DNA of 64,000 nt from Heterohyrax brucei (Eukaryota > Chordata > Mammalia > Hyracoidea > Procaviidae): NCBI GenBank assembly GCA_028571685.1, contig CM053141.1:138908833-138972832 (forward strand), read 5' to 3'. Under the pieces are notes generated by a model, which ran no database searches, had not been told where the DNA came from, and saw nothing but the letters and a program-made list of their open reading frames with translations. This document shows, in pieces, positions 34,735-47,064 of this stretch; position 1 is the stretch's first letter, and the number at the start of each line of letters is the position of its first letter. Position numbers and translations under genes: made by a program.

Positions 34735-35770
34735 TTTAATTCTTTTTTTTTTAATAGTGATTGAATGAAAATGTATATTCCCATATAAATTCACATGCTC
34801 ACCTATATGCAGCTTCCACTGCTCTTCCTGCCCGGTGACAGCACACCCTTTATCTCTGCTCCATATATGTCCTACCCTCCCAACAGTCTCCTTTCCCCTC
34901 CTTTCCACCCACTCCTCTTCCTACAGCAAGAGGTCAGCAGGGTGACATCCTATAGATGCATAGAACCATAAAATTCCCACAAGATACTGTCACTCTGCAT
35001 CACCAAGTCCAATCCATTGCTCTCTGAAAAGTTGATCTTCATTATGGTTTATGGACAGGGGCAGCATCAGGGCCAGGGACTATGTTCCCAGGGGAACCCC
35101 GAAGCCACTGGACCATCAATTTTGGTCTTTTATTAGAGACTTCAGGGTGTACCCCTATTTATTCTCTTATTGCCAGTGAGACTCAACTTTGTAAGCTCCA
35201 TTGTGGCTATCACTGGTGGTGGCTGGGCACCATCCGGTTCTTCTGGTCACAAGTTGATGTAGAGACCCACTCATGTGGGTCTCTCTGTCTGCTGGGTTCT
35301 CTTTCCCCCGTGTCATTTTTGTCCTTGGTGATCATCCATTCCTGTTGAGTTGGGATCATTTGCTGTACCCTCAGATGGCAGCTTGGCAGCTTTTAAGACC
35401 CCAGACACCATTCACCGATGTAGGGTGCAGAGAGTCCTCATTAGCAAAATGCTAGCTGTGCTGGTTGGCCTGGATTTTGAGAGTATGGTCCCCAGCCCCC
35501 CACCTCAGCTACTCTGTCCTTGCAATATTGGGTTAGGATGACAGGAGAACTCAAATTGTGTTGAAGTCCAGTTATTACCGATCTTCTTAAAATGTGTGCT
35601 GTCACTAATTTCACCCAACCAAATTTCTATTAACTATCTGATCTAAACCCTCTCCCCTTCCCTGTCTCCTTCCCCACTCTTGCAGCCATCAAAGAGTCTT
35701 TTCTTCTATGTATGAGTCTGTTTTTAAGTTCTTATCGTAGGGGTATCATACAATATTTGTTCTTTTGTCA

Positions 35771-38700
35771 CTAACTACTTTCACACAGCACAATGTCCTC
35801 CAGTTGAAACCAGGTTAAGAGATGTTTCCTGCTGTCATCTTTGTTCTTTATCATTGCGTAGTGCTCCATTGAGTATATGTACCGTAGTTTACCTATGCAT
35901 TCCTCTGTTGTTGGGCATCTGGGTTGATTCCATCTTTTTGCTATTGTGGACTGTGCTGGGATGAAGATTTGTGTGCATGTATCAATTGGTGTGGATGGCC
36001 TTGATACTGTAGGATATATTTCAAGCAGTGGAATTACTTGGTCATATGGTATGTCTATATCCAGATTTCTAGGGAATCGCCAGATTGCTTTCCAAAGAAG
36101 TTGCACCATTTTGCAATCCCACCAACAGTGTAGGAGAGTTCCAATCTCCCCACAGCCTCTCCAGCATTTGTTGTTTTTTGTTTTTCGGATCATGGCCATC
36201 CTTGTTGGGGTGAGATGGTATCTCATTGTCATTTTGATTTGAATTTCTTTAATAGCTAATGATTGTGAGCACTCCCACATGTGATTTTTGGCTGCCTGGA
36301 TCTCCTCTTTAGAGATGTGTCTGTCCATCTCCTTTACCCATTGCTTAATTGGTTGATTTATCTTTTTCTTATTGATATTTGTTGTACCTTATAGATTATG
36401 GAGATCAGGCACTGGTCTGACATTGAGTTGCCAAGTATTTTTTCCCGTTCTGTAGGTGACCTTTTAGTTCTATTAATAAAGTCTTTGGATGAGCAAAAGT
36501 AATCGATTCTTAGTAGTTCCCACTTATCTATTTTCTTTTCTGATGTTTGTGGTTTGTTTGACAGTTTTGAAGTCTGTCTACATTGCGTATTAAACTTTCC
36601 ATTGTTGTTCTTACTTTTTCTTGGATGAGCTTTACTGTTTTAGATTTGATATTTAGGACTTGTATCCAGTTTGAGTTGGTTTTTGTATAAGGTGTAAGAT
36701 ATGGGTCTTGTTTTAATTTAGTGCAGATGGATATCCAATTTTGTCAGCACCATTTGTTGAAGAGATTGTTTTTACCCTAGTTTAATGCCTTAGGGGCTTT
36801 GTTGAATATCAACTATTCATAGGCAGATGATGTCATCTCTGGGGTCTCGATTCTGTTCCACTGATCTCTCTGTCTGTTTTTCTACCAGTACCAGGCTGTT
36901 TCAACTACTGTCACAGTATAATAGGTTCTAAGGTCGTGAAATGAGAGGCCTCCCAGTGTGTTCTTCTTCATTAGTAATGCTTTACTTATCTGGGACTTCT
37001 TCCCTTTCCAGACAAAGTTGGTAATTTGTTCCTCTATCTCATTAAAAAATGTCACTGGAACTTGTATTGAGATTGCATTATATAAGTATATTGCTTTAAG
37101 TAAAGTAGACATTTTCACAATGTTGTCTTCCTATCCATGAGCAGGGTAGGTTTCTCCATTTATGTAAGTTTCTGTTAGTTTCTTGTAGTAAGGGCTTGTA
37201 GTTCTCTTTGTAAAGGTCTGTTATTTCTCTGGTTAGATTAATTCATAGGTATTTTATCTTCTTAGGGGCTATAGTAAATGGTATTGACTTGGTGATTTCT
37301 TTCTTAATAATCTTGTTGTTGGTATAAAGGAATCCGAGTGATTTACTTATGTTTATCTTGTATCCTGAGATTTTGCCGAACTCGTCTATCAGTTTGAGTA
37401 GTTTCCGTATGGATTCTTTGAGATTCTTTGCATACACAATCATATCATCTGCAGACAGGGAGATTTTGACTTCTTCTTTGCCGATGCAGATGCCCTTTAC
37501 CTTGGTCTTGTCTAATTGCTCTGGCTAGAACTTCTAGTACAATGTTGAATAGGAGAGGAGAGTGGACATCCTTGTGTAGTTCCTGTTCTCAAGGGAAACT
37601 GTTTCAGTCTCTATCCATTCAGGATGATGTAGGCAGTTGGCTTTGTATAAATGGCCCTTATTGCATTGAGGAATTGGCTGTCTATTCCTATTGTGCTGAG
37701 AGTTTTTAGCATGAATGAGTGTTGGGCTTTATCAAATGCCTTTTCTGCATTAATAGACAAGATCAGGTGATTCTTGTCTTTTGCATTATTTATGTGGTTG
37801 ATCACATTAATTGTTTTTCTGATGTTGAACCAGCCTTGCATCCCTGGTATGAATCCAACTTGGTCTTGATGGATTATTTTTTGGACATGTTGGTGTACTC
37901 TATTGGCAAGAATTTTGTTGAAGAGTTTTGCATCTAGATTCATGAGTGATATTGGTCTGTAGTTCTCCTTTTCTATTGGGTCTTTCCTTGGCTTTGGCAT
38001 CACGGTTATGCTAGCTTCATAGAATGAATTTGGCAGTATTCCATCCCTTTCTATACTGTGAAATAGTCTTAGCAATATTGGGGATAACTCTTCTTTAAAA
38101 GCATGGTAGAATTTTGTGGTGAAGCCATCTGGGCCTGGGCTTTTTTTAGTTGGCAGTTTTTTGATGACTTTTTCAATCTCCTCTTTTGTGATCAGTTTAT
38201 TAAGTTGTTCTGCTTCACCTTGTGATAATTTTGGTAGGTGATACGAATCAATGAATTTGTCCATTTCCTCTAGGTTTTCAAATTTGTTAGAATACAGTCT
38301 TTCATAGTATTCTGTTATGATAGTTTTTATTTCTGTTGGATCTGTTTTGACAACTCCCCTCTCATTTCTTATTTGGGTTATTTGTTTCCTTTCCTGTTTT
38401 TCTTTAGTAAGTTTAGCCAATGGCTTGTCAATTTTGTTGATCTTTTAAAAAAAACAGGTTTTAGTCTTTTCAATTTATTCAATTGTTCTTCTATTGTCTA
38501 ATTTGTTTAGTTCTGCTCTAATCTTTATGATCTGTTTTCTTCTGGTGCCTGAAGGGTTCTTCTGTTGTTCTGTCTCTACTTGTACAAGCTGTAGGGTCAG
38601 TTCTTTGATTTGGTTTCTATCTTCCTTACAGATGTGTGCATTTTTGGAGATAAGCTGACCTCTGAGCAATGCTTTGGCTGTATCCCATAGGTTCTGGTAG

Positions 38701-39575
38701 GAAGTGATTTTGTTCTCATTGGAATCCATAAATTTCTTTATTTCATCCCTGATTTCTTCTATAACCCATGTTTTTTTTTGAGCAAAGCGTTGTTCAGTGT
38801 CCTTGAGTTCTGCTTTCTGTCTATGTTTTTTCTGCTATTGATTTCTACTTTTATGGCTTTATGATCTGAGAAGTTGTTTTGCATTAATTCAGTGGTATGG
38901 ATTTTGTTGAGAATTACTTTATGTCCTAACACACGGTCTGTTCTGGAGAATGTTCCATGTGCACTGGAGAAGAAGGTGTAGTTGTCTGCTGATGTATAAA
39001 AATTTCTGTATGTGTCGATAAGGTCTAGTTGGTTGATTGTGGTAATAAGTTCTTCTGTGTTTTTACTGAGCTTTTTTCTAGATGATCTGTCTAATATTGA
39101 GAGTGTAGTGTTGATCCGACTTGACGGCACTTGGCAGTGTTGAAGTTTCCTACTATTATTGTGGAGTGATCTATTTCCTTTTTGAGTGTAGTCAGTATTT
39201 TTTTGATGTATTTAGATGCTCTAATATTAGGAGCATAAATATTTAATATTGTTAAGTCCTGCTTGTGTATCGAACCTTTCAGCAATAGTGCCCATCCTTG
39301 TCCACAACAGTGGATTTTACATTAAAATCTATTGTATCTGAGATTAGAATTGCTACACCTGCTCTTCTTTGTTGACTGTTAGCTTGATACATGTTCTTCC
39401 ATCCTTTAATTTTCAGTTTGTTCATATCTTTAAGTCTAAGGTGAGTTTCTTGTAGGCAACATAGAGATGGGTTATGTCTTTTGATCCAAGATGTCACTCG
39501 ATGATTCTTTACTGGAGCATTCAGTCCCTTCACATTCAATGTGATTATTGATAGGTATGTGTTCAGTGCTGCCAT
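35771..39575 (-). pseudogene. L1 ORF2 (endonuclease, RT, C-terminal domain), broken
   Basis: The start at 39575 reads MAALNTYLSIITLNVKGLNA, the usual N-terminus, with 'CCLQETHLRLKD' following. Endonuclease runs to about 38735, then RT (37611-38420: [15 protein letters not shown], the [10 protein letters not shown] block and [12 protein letters not shown]). The active site near 37450 reads S-A-D-D where F-A-D-D is usual. The C-terminal domain at 35771-36328 has a Cys-rich cluster (CWRGCGEIGTLLHC). A 21-base insert with an 8-bp duplication (39107-39143) shifts the endonuclease frame. Enzymatically dead. Confidence 0.9.
39115..39135 (+). mobile_element. 21-base RTE/AfroSINE tail micro-insertion in L1
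   Basis: Exactly the last 21 bases of the TTGGC-type RTE/AfroSINE tail (core 'gacttgacggcacttggc'), plus orientation, flanked on both sides by agtgttga (39107-39114 and 39136-39143), a perfect 8-bp direct repeat. L1 sequence around the site predicts a single copy of agtgttga, so the duplication arose with the insert. Confidence 0.85.
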
Positions 39576-39964
39576 TGTGATATGTTTATTTTTGTGTTGA
39601 TGTTTTCTCTGTTGTTCTTATTAATCTGTTCTGTTACCTTGCTCTTTGTGAGTTGATTTTTCACTTTTTTCAGAATTGGTTTTGTGGTTGTTGAGACTCC
39701 TGTATTACATTTCTTGATATGGTTTGTTGCTTTTTTATTGTGCTTTATGGCTGCCCCTATGATCCCACTTAATAAGCTATATATAAACCCAATTTTGATT
39801 GCTACCAGTCTTGGCAACGTCTTCCCTCTTTTTAATATGATGGTATCATAGTTTACATGATATGGTCACTAGATCGTTTCTTTCACTATTACACCTTTGA
39901 TCGTGTTTGGAGCCTTCCTTAACTGAGTAGGATTCTGGATAATGTGTCCTTCTAAAATACAAAG

Positions 39965-40922
39965 TTAGTGGTATTGTTCTTCCAAGCCAAGAGATTCTTT
40001 CAGTATTTCTTGTAGTTTTGGTTTGTTTTTGACAAAGTCTCTGAGTTTCTGTTTATTTGCGAATATCTTCATTTCATTTTCATATTTGAAAGATAGTTTT
40101 GCGGGATATATAGTTCTTGGTTGGAAGTTCTCCTTCAAGGCTTTGAATGTGTCATGCCACTGTCTCTGTTCTATCATCGTTTCTGCAGAGAAATCTGACA
40201 AAAGCCTACAGGTTTTCCCTCTGAATGTTAGTTTTGCTTTGAGTCTTGCTGCCTTTAAGAGTTTCTGCTTATGTTTCATTTTGTTAAGCTTGATTATAAT
40301 ATGTCTTGGAGTCTTTCTATTGAGATCTATATTGAGTGGTATTCGATACGTATCTTGGATATCTATATTCTCTTCTTTCATAGTTTCTGGGAAGTTTTCT
40401 ATCAGCAGCTCAGCGACAATAGTCTCTGTATTCTTAATGTGTCTCGCCCTGTTCAGGAACTCCAGTTAATCGTAGATTGTTCTCCTTCATAGAGTCCCAC
40501 ATGCTTCTTAATGCTCCTTCATTTCTCTTGTTTCTTTTTTCTGATTTCTCCTCATAGATGCTGGAGTCAGTAGCTCTGTCTTCCAAATCAGAAATTTTCT
40601 TTTCCATTCATTCTGTTCTGGTTTCTTGGCTTTGAGTTGAGGTTTCTATGTTTTTGATTTTGTTCTTGATCTGTTGGATTTCAGAGTACTGGTGTTCCAT
40701 AAAATTGAACAGCTTGCTTAGTTTTTAATTTTGCTCTGCTGCATTTTGTATAAGGTCTAGGAGGGCTCTCTATATAATCCTTTTGTATTCACCTCCTGAT
40801 AGTTTCAGAAAATCTTCTTCATCTGGGAAGTTCTGAGGTGGTTTCTTTTGGGGGCCTTCTGATGCCATGGGTGATTTCCGGGTTACCATCTTCTCCAAAG
40901 TTTGTTGCTTTTTAGGTTTCAT
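39965..40922 (-). pseudogene. L1 ORF1 (RNA-binding protein), broken
   Basis: The likely start is the ATG at 40920-40922 followed by a Lys-rich stretch. A coiled-coil-type region is interrupted by stops near 40730 and 40610. The C-terminal frame at 39965-40381 (138 codons) is well preserved: TYRIPLNIDLNRKTPRHIII, 'ILKAARLKAKLTFRG'-like segment and a basic C-terminal domain to 'ESLGLEEQYH'. In intact L1 this protein forms trimers that coat the RNA. This copy is a relic. Confidence 0.85.
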
Positions 40923-41979
40923 GTGAGTCAATAGGGCCTGGGAGAGATGCTGTCAAGATGGACCACAGTTGTTTCTCTAGGCTGTCTTAAAATGAGAAGT
41001 AAAAAATATTTGACAGTTTCCAAAGTCAGTCAGGTTTTCAGGAATATATGTCCCTCTTCCCAGCTGACAAAGTAAGCAACTCTATATCAAACCCCAAATG
41101 TTATAAACTAGCTCAAAATACAGAAAGGTTACTGTGCTTCTGGCCTCTGCTGTTAGGCCCCATCTATAGATGATACTGTGTAAAATTCTGCTTTTCTGCT
41201 GGAAAAGTGGTCTCTTCTGGGTAGGCACTGCCTCCCAGTCTAGGAATTAGGTCCAGCTGAGGCTTCTATATGGATGACTCTGCCTCCCAGTGAAACAAGA
41301 TGGTGTCCCGCACAAGCTTGCCAGTCGGCTGGGACCAGGCTCTTGGTGGAAAGAGAGGGCAAGAGTGCTGAAATGCCCAGAGTCCAGAGTCTCTGCCACT
41401 GGGCCTCAGCTCCAGATGACACTGTGCAAATCGCTGCCTCCCTGCTGGCAATGCACTCCCCCTCCTGGCAGGCACCACCTCCCAGCCTAAGAACCAAGTC
41501 AAGCTGGGGCCTCTGCCTGGGCTTCTCCATTTTCCAGTGGATCAAGATGGCGTCCTGCACAAGCACATCTGTACAGCTACCACATGGCGGAGGCAGAAAG
41601 ATAGGCCAGAGGAGCCAAAATGCATAGAGTCCAAAACCAGGCTCTCACAACATGGCAATTACGCTTGCCGGTCTAACCTGCAGTGTGTCTGAGACCAGCA
41701 ACTAATCAAGTCCCAGCTCTGCCCGCTGGCCAAGACAGAGGAAAAGAAATCAAAATGGTGAGTTACCTTCAGTCTTTGCAAGCCTGTGCTCACCGAGAGT
41801 GGAGTCAGTGAAAGAGAGGAGGTTTGCCATTCAGTGGCATGAAGTCCAAATTAACAGCCCTATGCTGCATCCAAGGGCTGACTAGGTGTTCAGAGGCTCT
41901 GTTTAGTTATCATTTCAGGTCTTGGTTTCCAGAGGGATTTAGGGAGATGTGCGTTTATTCTGCCATCTTGACTCTGCCT
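40923..41979 (-). promoter_or_regulatory. L1 5' UTR / internal promoter region
   Basis: GC-richer than its surroundings, with 'aagatggc'-type motifs on both strands (e.g. 'caagatggcgtcctg' near 41545 on plus, GTCAAGATGGC on minus near 41965). In intact L1 this region drives transcription of the element. The 117-codon plus-strand frame at 41274-41627 lies within it and is antisense; I treat it as a chance frame. Confidence 0.7.
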
Positions 41980-42575
41980 CCCTTTTCTTTGTTTTGTCTG
42001 ATTGCTCTGGCCAGATCCTCTAGCAAAATGTTGAATAGAAGTGGTGACAGTGGACGTCTTTGTCTAGTTTCTGTTCTCAGGTGGATTCTTTCAGTCTCTC
42101 TACTTTCAGAATGATGTTGGCAGTTGATTTTGCATAGATGCCCCTTATTGGGTTGGGAAATTTCTCATCTATTCCTATTTTGCTGAGAGTTTTCAATGTG
42201 AATGGGTGATGGACTTTGTCAAATACCTTTTCTAAATCATTTGATAGAATTAAGTGATTCTTATACTTCATGTTGTTTATGTGATTGATCACATTGCTTT
42301 TCTGATGTTGAACCAACCCTGCATCTCTGGTATGAATCCTAATTGGTCATGCTGCATAATTTTTTTGATATGTTATTGAATTCTACTGTCTAGGATTTTA
42401 TAGAAGATTTTGCATCTAGGTTCAAGAGTGATATTAGTCTGTAACTTTCTTTTTTCTGTGTGGTTTTTACTCAGCTTTGGTATCAGAGTCATGCTGGCTT
42501 CATAGAATGAATCTGGGGATGTTCCATCCTTTTCTATGTTGTAGAATAGCTTCAGTAGTGCTGGAACTAACCTCT
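41980..42575 (-). mobile_element. Older L1, 5' part of the interrupted copy
   Basis: Continues the L1 at 32036-34734: RT sequence upstream of F-A-D-D ('[18 protein letters not shown]' at about 42230-42300). It is cut off at its 5' side where an LTR starts at 42576. Confidence 0.85.
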
Positions 42576-43073
42576 TGTCATGGATTGAACTGTGTCCTCA
42601 CAAAAATGTGTGTGGCTGGGCCATGATCCCCAGTAGTCTGTGATTGTCCTCCATTTTGTGATTTTCTTATGCTGTCTGTTAAAGAGGATTAGGGTAGACT
42701 GTAAATCCCTTTCTGAGGTCCCCTCCCTGTTCCAATGTAATGAGAGTTTCTCTTGCACTACCCTTTAACCTTTTATCTTACAAGAGGCAAAAGGAAAGGG
42801 AAACAAGCAGAAAATGGGGAACCTCGTACTATCAAGAAAGCAGCACCAGTACATTCTTTGAATCTGAGGTTCCTGTCCCAAGAAGCTCCCCGATCAAAGA
42901 TTGATGCAACACAGGACTTTCCTGCAGAGCTGACAGAGGGAAAGCCTTCCCCTGTAGCAGATGCCATGAATTAAGACTTGTAGCCTACTGGACTGTGTAA
43001 GAATAAACTTTCCTTTGTTAAAGAAAGCTACTATGTGGTATTGCTGTTAGAGCAGCACTAGATGACTAAAACA
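42576..43073 (+). mobile_element. Solo LTR (TGTCATGG family)
   Basis: 498 bases, TG...CA ends, AATAAA near 43002. Closely related to the LTR at 47234. Its flanks (cctct and ttcag) do not match, and L1 of opposite orientation lies on each side, so the locus was rearranged or the duplication has decayed. Confidence 0.85.
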
Positions 43074-43580
43074 TTCAGGATTAATAATAGCAAGTATAAA
43101 GGGCTCAATTTATTAAGAAGACATAAAATCAAAATACATGAAGCAAAAATTCAGAGCCTAAAGGAGAAATTGGCAAATTAAACTTTTATTGGTGATTTTA
43201 TCACTTTTTCTTAGAAATTGATCAAACATGTGAGTGGAAAATCAGTAAGGATAAGGAAGACTTGAACAACACTCTCCACTAATGGGATTCAGTTGAAGAT
43301 TTTAGAATACTCTAGCCAACAACAGAACCGTATCAATTCTTTTCAAGTGCACATGAACTGTTAAGCAAGAAAGGCCATATTTTTTATAATAAAACAGATC
43401 TCAATAACTTTTCAAGTATTGAAATGTAGGGTATGCACTGTAACCATAATAGAAGTAAATTATAAAGGAATAACAAAAAGATATCTGAAAAATCCCCAAG
43501 CATTTGGAAATTAAATAATACACTTCTATGTAATCCATGGGTCAAAGAGGAAATATCTTAAACTACCTAAAAATTATATT
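43074..43580 (+). mobile_element. Ancient L1M fragment, endonuclease region
   Basis: Plus-strand L1 ORF2 5' region: phrases 'ttcttttcaagtgcacatga' and 'aaaatccccaagcatttgga' mark the L1 endonuclease/RT linker. Frames are broken. Confidence 0.75.
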
Positions 43581-43614
43581 CTTTACAATGTTGTCTATAA
43601 TTCATTATGATCTA

Positions 43615-44388
43615 TTCAATCAAATACCTTTGCATAGTCTAAAAACACAAGTAAATATCTTTCAGGTATTCTCTGCTTTCAGCCAAGATCCATCTGACAT
43701 CAGCAGTGATATCTGTGATTCCATGTCATCTTCTGAATTTGGCATGAATTTCTGTAAGTTCCCTGAAAATAAAGTGTTACAGTTGCTTTTGCATGATCTT
43801 TAGCAAAATTTTACTTCTGTGTGATATTGATGATATCATTTGATAATTTCCACATTTGGTTAGATCACGTTTGTTGGGATTAGGCATAAGTGTGGATCTA
43901 TTCCAGTTAGTTAGCCAGGTAGCTATGTTCTAAATTGCTTGGTATAGATGAGTGAGTGCCTTCAGTACTTCATCTGTTTGCTGAAACATCTCGGTTGATG
44001 TTCCATCAATTCCTTTAGCCTTGTTTTTGGACAGTGCCTTCAATGCTGCTTTGACTTCTTCCTTCACTATCAGTGGTTCCTGATCATATGCTACCTCTTG
44101 AAATGGCTGAATTTCAAGAGGTATAATTCTTTCAATACAATGATTCTGTATATTCCTTCCTTCTTCTTTTGAGGCTTCCTGTGTCTTTTAATATTTTAAT
44201 ATTTCACTATGGCAACTCGAGGCTTGAATTTTTTCTTGAGTTCTTTCAGCTTGAGAAACGCAAAGCATGTTCTTCCCTTTAGGTTTCTACCTCTAATGTC
44301 ATTATACTTTGTCTTCTTGTGTTGCCCTTTGAAGTCTTCTGATCAATTCTTCTGCTTCAACATTTCTTCCTTTTGTTTTAGCTGCTAG
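43615..44388 (-). mobile_element. RTE-clade LINE fragment
   Basis: Minus-strand RT and linker region matching about 6250-7040 ('caggtattctctgctttcag', 'ccttgtttttggacagtgcc'). No intact frame. Confidence 0.85.
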
Positions 44389-44399
44389 CAAAACAGACA

Positions 44400-44668
44400 A
44401 AGACTTACTTAAGGAGATCTGAGAAAAGAGATGATTTACTTAAAGCTGTTGATAAGGCCTTTCCTGATATAGTAGATTGGACAAAAATTCTTGCATACAA
44501 ATAAGGGATGAAAATATTTATGGTTTACAAAATCAGCTATTTCACATTTTTTCTGAACACGCAGGTTTAGACCTGCTGATGCCAAGAGCTCCTGCAGCCT
44601 TTCATGCTCTAGGTTTGGATCTAGGTTTAATACTGAGCTTTCAGCAATGCTTAAAACATATCAGCTAG
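44400..44668 (+). pseudogene. ERV gag (capsid) remnant
   Basis: Frames with 'LFHIFSEHAGLDLL' (44540-44580) preceded, after a stop, by 'FPDIVDWTKIL'. This resembles the end of the capsid region of gamma-like retroviruses. Broken by stops; matrix and nucleocapsid not seen. Confidence 0.55.
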
Positions 44669-45074
44669 TTTGAAAAGTGACTGCTATCACCAAACTGACT
44701 GAGGTAGCACCTGAGCCTATTCAAACAATGAAAAATAGGCATGGAACTAAAACAATTAAGTTAATGGCTTTACAGCTACAGCAATTACAGTATTCTGGAA
44801 GAAAGCAGCCAATTAGATCTGGCAACTGACCCAGGAGCAGTAACTTTCCCTGTTACAGCTTATTATGGTAGGAAACCAGAGCCCTTGATAAAAGAAACTT
44901 AGAAATTAATGAACAAAATGAGGAAGCAACCCTCTACCCCACTGGCCTGCAAATTAGAGTGATGGGACTCTGGGGAACACACAGAGGTGTTTCTTGTGAT
45001 GGCTTTACATTCTTATGGAGAAACTACAAATTAATGGACAAACTTGTAAATTTTAAATTTATGCTGTTATCATT

Positions 45075-46228
45075 GTGTCTGCAATCAACCCCATATGTCT
45101 TCAGAGCTCCCTGCTCCAGAGTACCCAAACTTTGAATGCTGTGGGGGTTAAATATCAGGTAATACTTGAGCCCTTAAATGACCCACACACTTTCTTACAT
45201 ATTGAGATCTCTCCCATAAACTTGTTGGCAAGAGAATTTCTGTCCAAATGGAATTGTCATACTTACTTTAATGAATAAAGAGAACTATTATAATTTCCAA
45301 ATTATTTATCCAACAGAAATTCAGAGAAATTATAAATAATACAGGAAGATACTTTGCTCCTTGCAGATGTTGCATTTCTAGCCATTATCGAGTATTCTTA
45401 GTCTTTCCTTTTCTGAGGAATTACTTTCTTCAGTGACAGAAACTTATGGGCTACCATGTTCACCAGTGTGATCTGGCTTCTATTGACTGAACCTATAAAT
45501 ATCCAAGTAGATACGACTAAACGTTTACAGAGTGTCCCATAATCCTTTGAAATGTGAAACGAATAAAGAACTAGCCCCAGCCATTCAAAATTTCTTATTC
45601 AAAAGTTTAATTGTGCTCTGTACAAGTCTCTTTAATACTCCTGTGTTCTTAGTAAACAAACCAAATAATTGGGAAGGGAGGTTTGTGAAGGATTTGAGAG
45701 CAGTTAATCATGTTGTTGTTCCTCGATTTCTTATTCTGTCTAATCCTCATTTTGTTCTTTTAAATGTATCTCCCAACACCGCTGATTTTATGGTAGTAGA
45801 CCTTTGTAGTACTTTTTTTTTTTAATTTACCATCCTGGTTCATCCTGATAGTCACTGTTTGTTTGCCTTCACTTGGGAAAATCAACAATTTACCTGGGCC
45901 ATGATGCTTCACTAAATCTGCAACATACTTTTCCCAGTTTTTCCATGCTAACTTACAATCCTTACAGTTTACCTTTAAGTCTGTTAACAATATGTAAGTG
46001 ATTTACTTGTGTGTTCTGAGAACTACCCAGAAGTCAGTGTGCTATTTTTACAGCACCTGGCAACTAGGGGGCATAGACCTCAAAGTAAAAGTTAGATTAT
46101 CTCAACTGTCTGTGAAATATCTGTCACTTGGCTTGGCTTGGATCGTCATTTCTTCAGCAGGTGTTTCTATTGACCTTAAAATGAAAGAGGCAGTCTTAGC
46201 CTATCCCATTCCTAACACAAAGAGATAA
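45075..46228 (+). pseudogene. ERV protease/reverse transcriptase remnant
   Basis: The stretch 45532-45825 (97 codons) shows the RT N-terminal part with NTPVFLVNKPN and 'VKDLRAVNHVVVPRF', and 'FMVVDLCSTFFF' near the first catalytic Asp. Past a frameshift, the active-site block near 45983-46000 reads Y-V-S-D, so one of the two catalytic aspartates is replaced. Further stops follow. The preceding frame 45075-45278 is at the protease/RT boundary. Non-functional relic. Confidence 0.75.
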
Positions 46229-46623
46229 TTAAGGGCTTTCCTTGGACTTTGTAGATGTTGTAGAACCTGGATTCTCAGTATTTCTTTACTTGCTAAATCC
46301 CTGTATCAATATTTGAAGACCTCTGAACCTAATCCCTGCAGATTGAAGGAAGAAGGAAAGAAGGCCTTAATGAATTTGGAAGAATTTGTAATTGAAACAC
46401 CAGATTTAGGATTTCTAAATTATGAAATAGGTTTTCCTTTTATGTATATGAAGTTTCAGGTAGTGCTTTGGGGGTACTCATGCAGATATATGGAGCCCAC
46501 CAGAGGCCTGTTGGTTATTATAATGTGCAGCTTGATCCAGTGGCTAGAGGTTACTCGCCCTATCTGAAGACAGTAGCAGCAATTACTACTAGCAGAAACC
46601 ACCACAATGTTGACTGATGTTTA

Positions 46624-46851
46624 TAGGGTTGTTACAGGGTCAGTGGTTCAGTTATTAAGTATTTGGCTGCTAACTAAAAGGTTGGCAGTTCAAATTCATT
46701 GGCCCCTTGTTAGAAATCCTATGGGGCAGTTCTACTCTATCATATAGGGTTGCTAGGAGTTAGAATTGGCTTGTTGACATTGGGTTATGATTTTTTTGTA
46801 GTTGCTATGAGTCGGAATTGAATTAGCAGCAACAAGTTCCGTTTGGGTTTG
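46624..46851 (+). mobile_element. AfroSINE with tandem second tail
   Basis: Plus-strand copy inserted in the ERV pol region. Flanks gactgatgttta (46612-46623) and gattgatgttta (46852-46863) form a 12-bp target duplication with one change. The duplication encloses both the SINE and a second tail copy (46798-46851), so the double tail was inserted as one unit. Confidence 0.9.
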
Positions 46852-47064
46852 GATTGATGTTTACGTGCCTCGTGCAGTGTCTGCTATTTTTAACTCAGCC
46901 CTGACTCAACAGGTCTCTGCTGATAGACTCACTTCTTTTGAAATTTTATTCCTAGCCACTTCAAATGTACAACTACACAGAGTGACTAACACAAAACGTA
47001 CTCCCCAATCCAAAGGAGAGCAATCGCTTACTCTGTGATTGCTTAGAATTTAATTGATTAGCTA

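Larger units (their letters stand above)
34735..41979 (-). mobile_element. Full-length but decayed L1
   Basis: About 7.2 kb on the minus strand: 5' UTR 40923-41979, ORF1 about 39965-40922, ORF2 about 35771-39575, 3' UTR 34735-35770. It is flanked by ccctttcttt (34725-34734) and cccttttcttt (41980-41990), an imperfect duplication. At its 5' end, in minus reading, GTCAAGATGGC resembles the YY1-type site at the start of L1s. ORFs carry stops and frameshifts. Confidence 0.9.

Noticed and set aside
40023-40469. 148-codon plus-strand open frame
   Set aside because: It is antisense to L1 ORF1; the opposite strand explains the openness.
41274-41627. 117-codon plus-strand frame as a gene
   Set aside because: It lies in the L1 5' UTR, overlaps other open frames in the same bases and has no recognisable product. 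Kept only as an antisense-transcription question.
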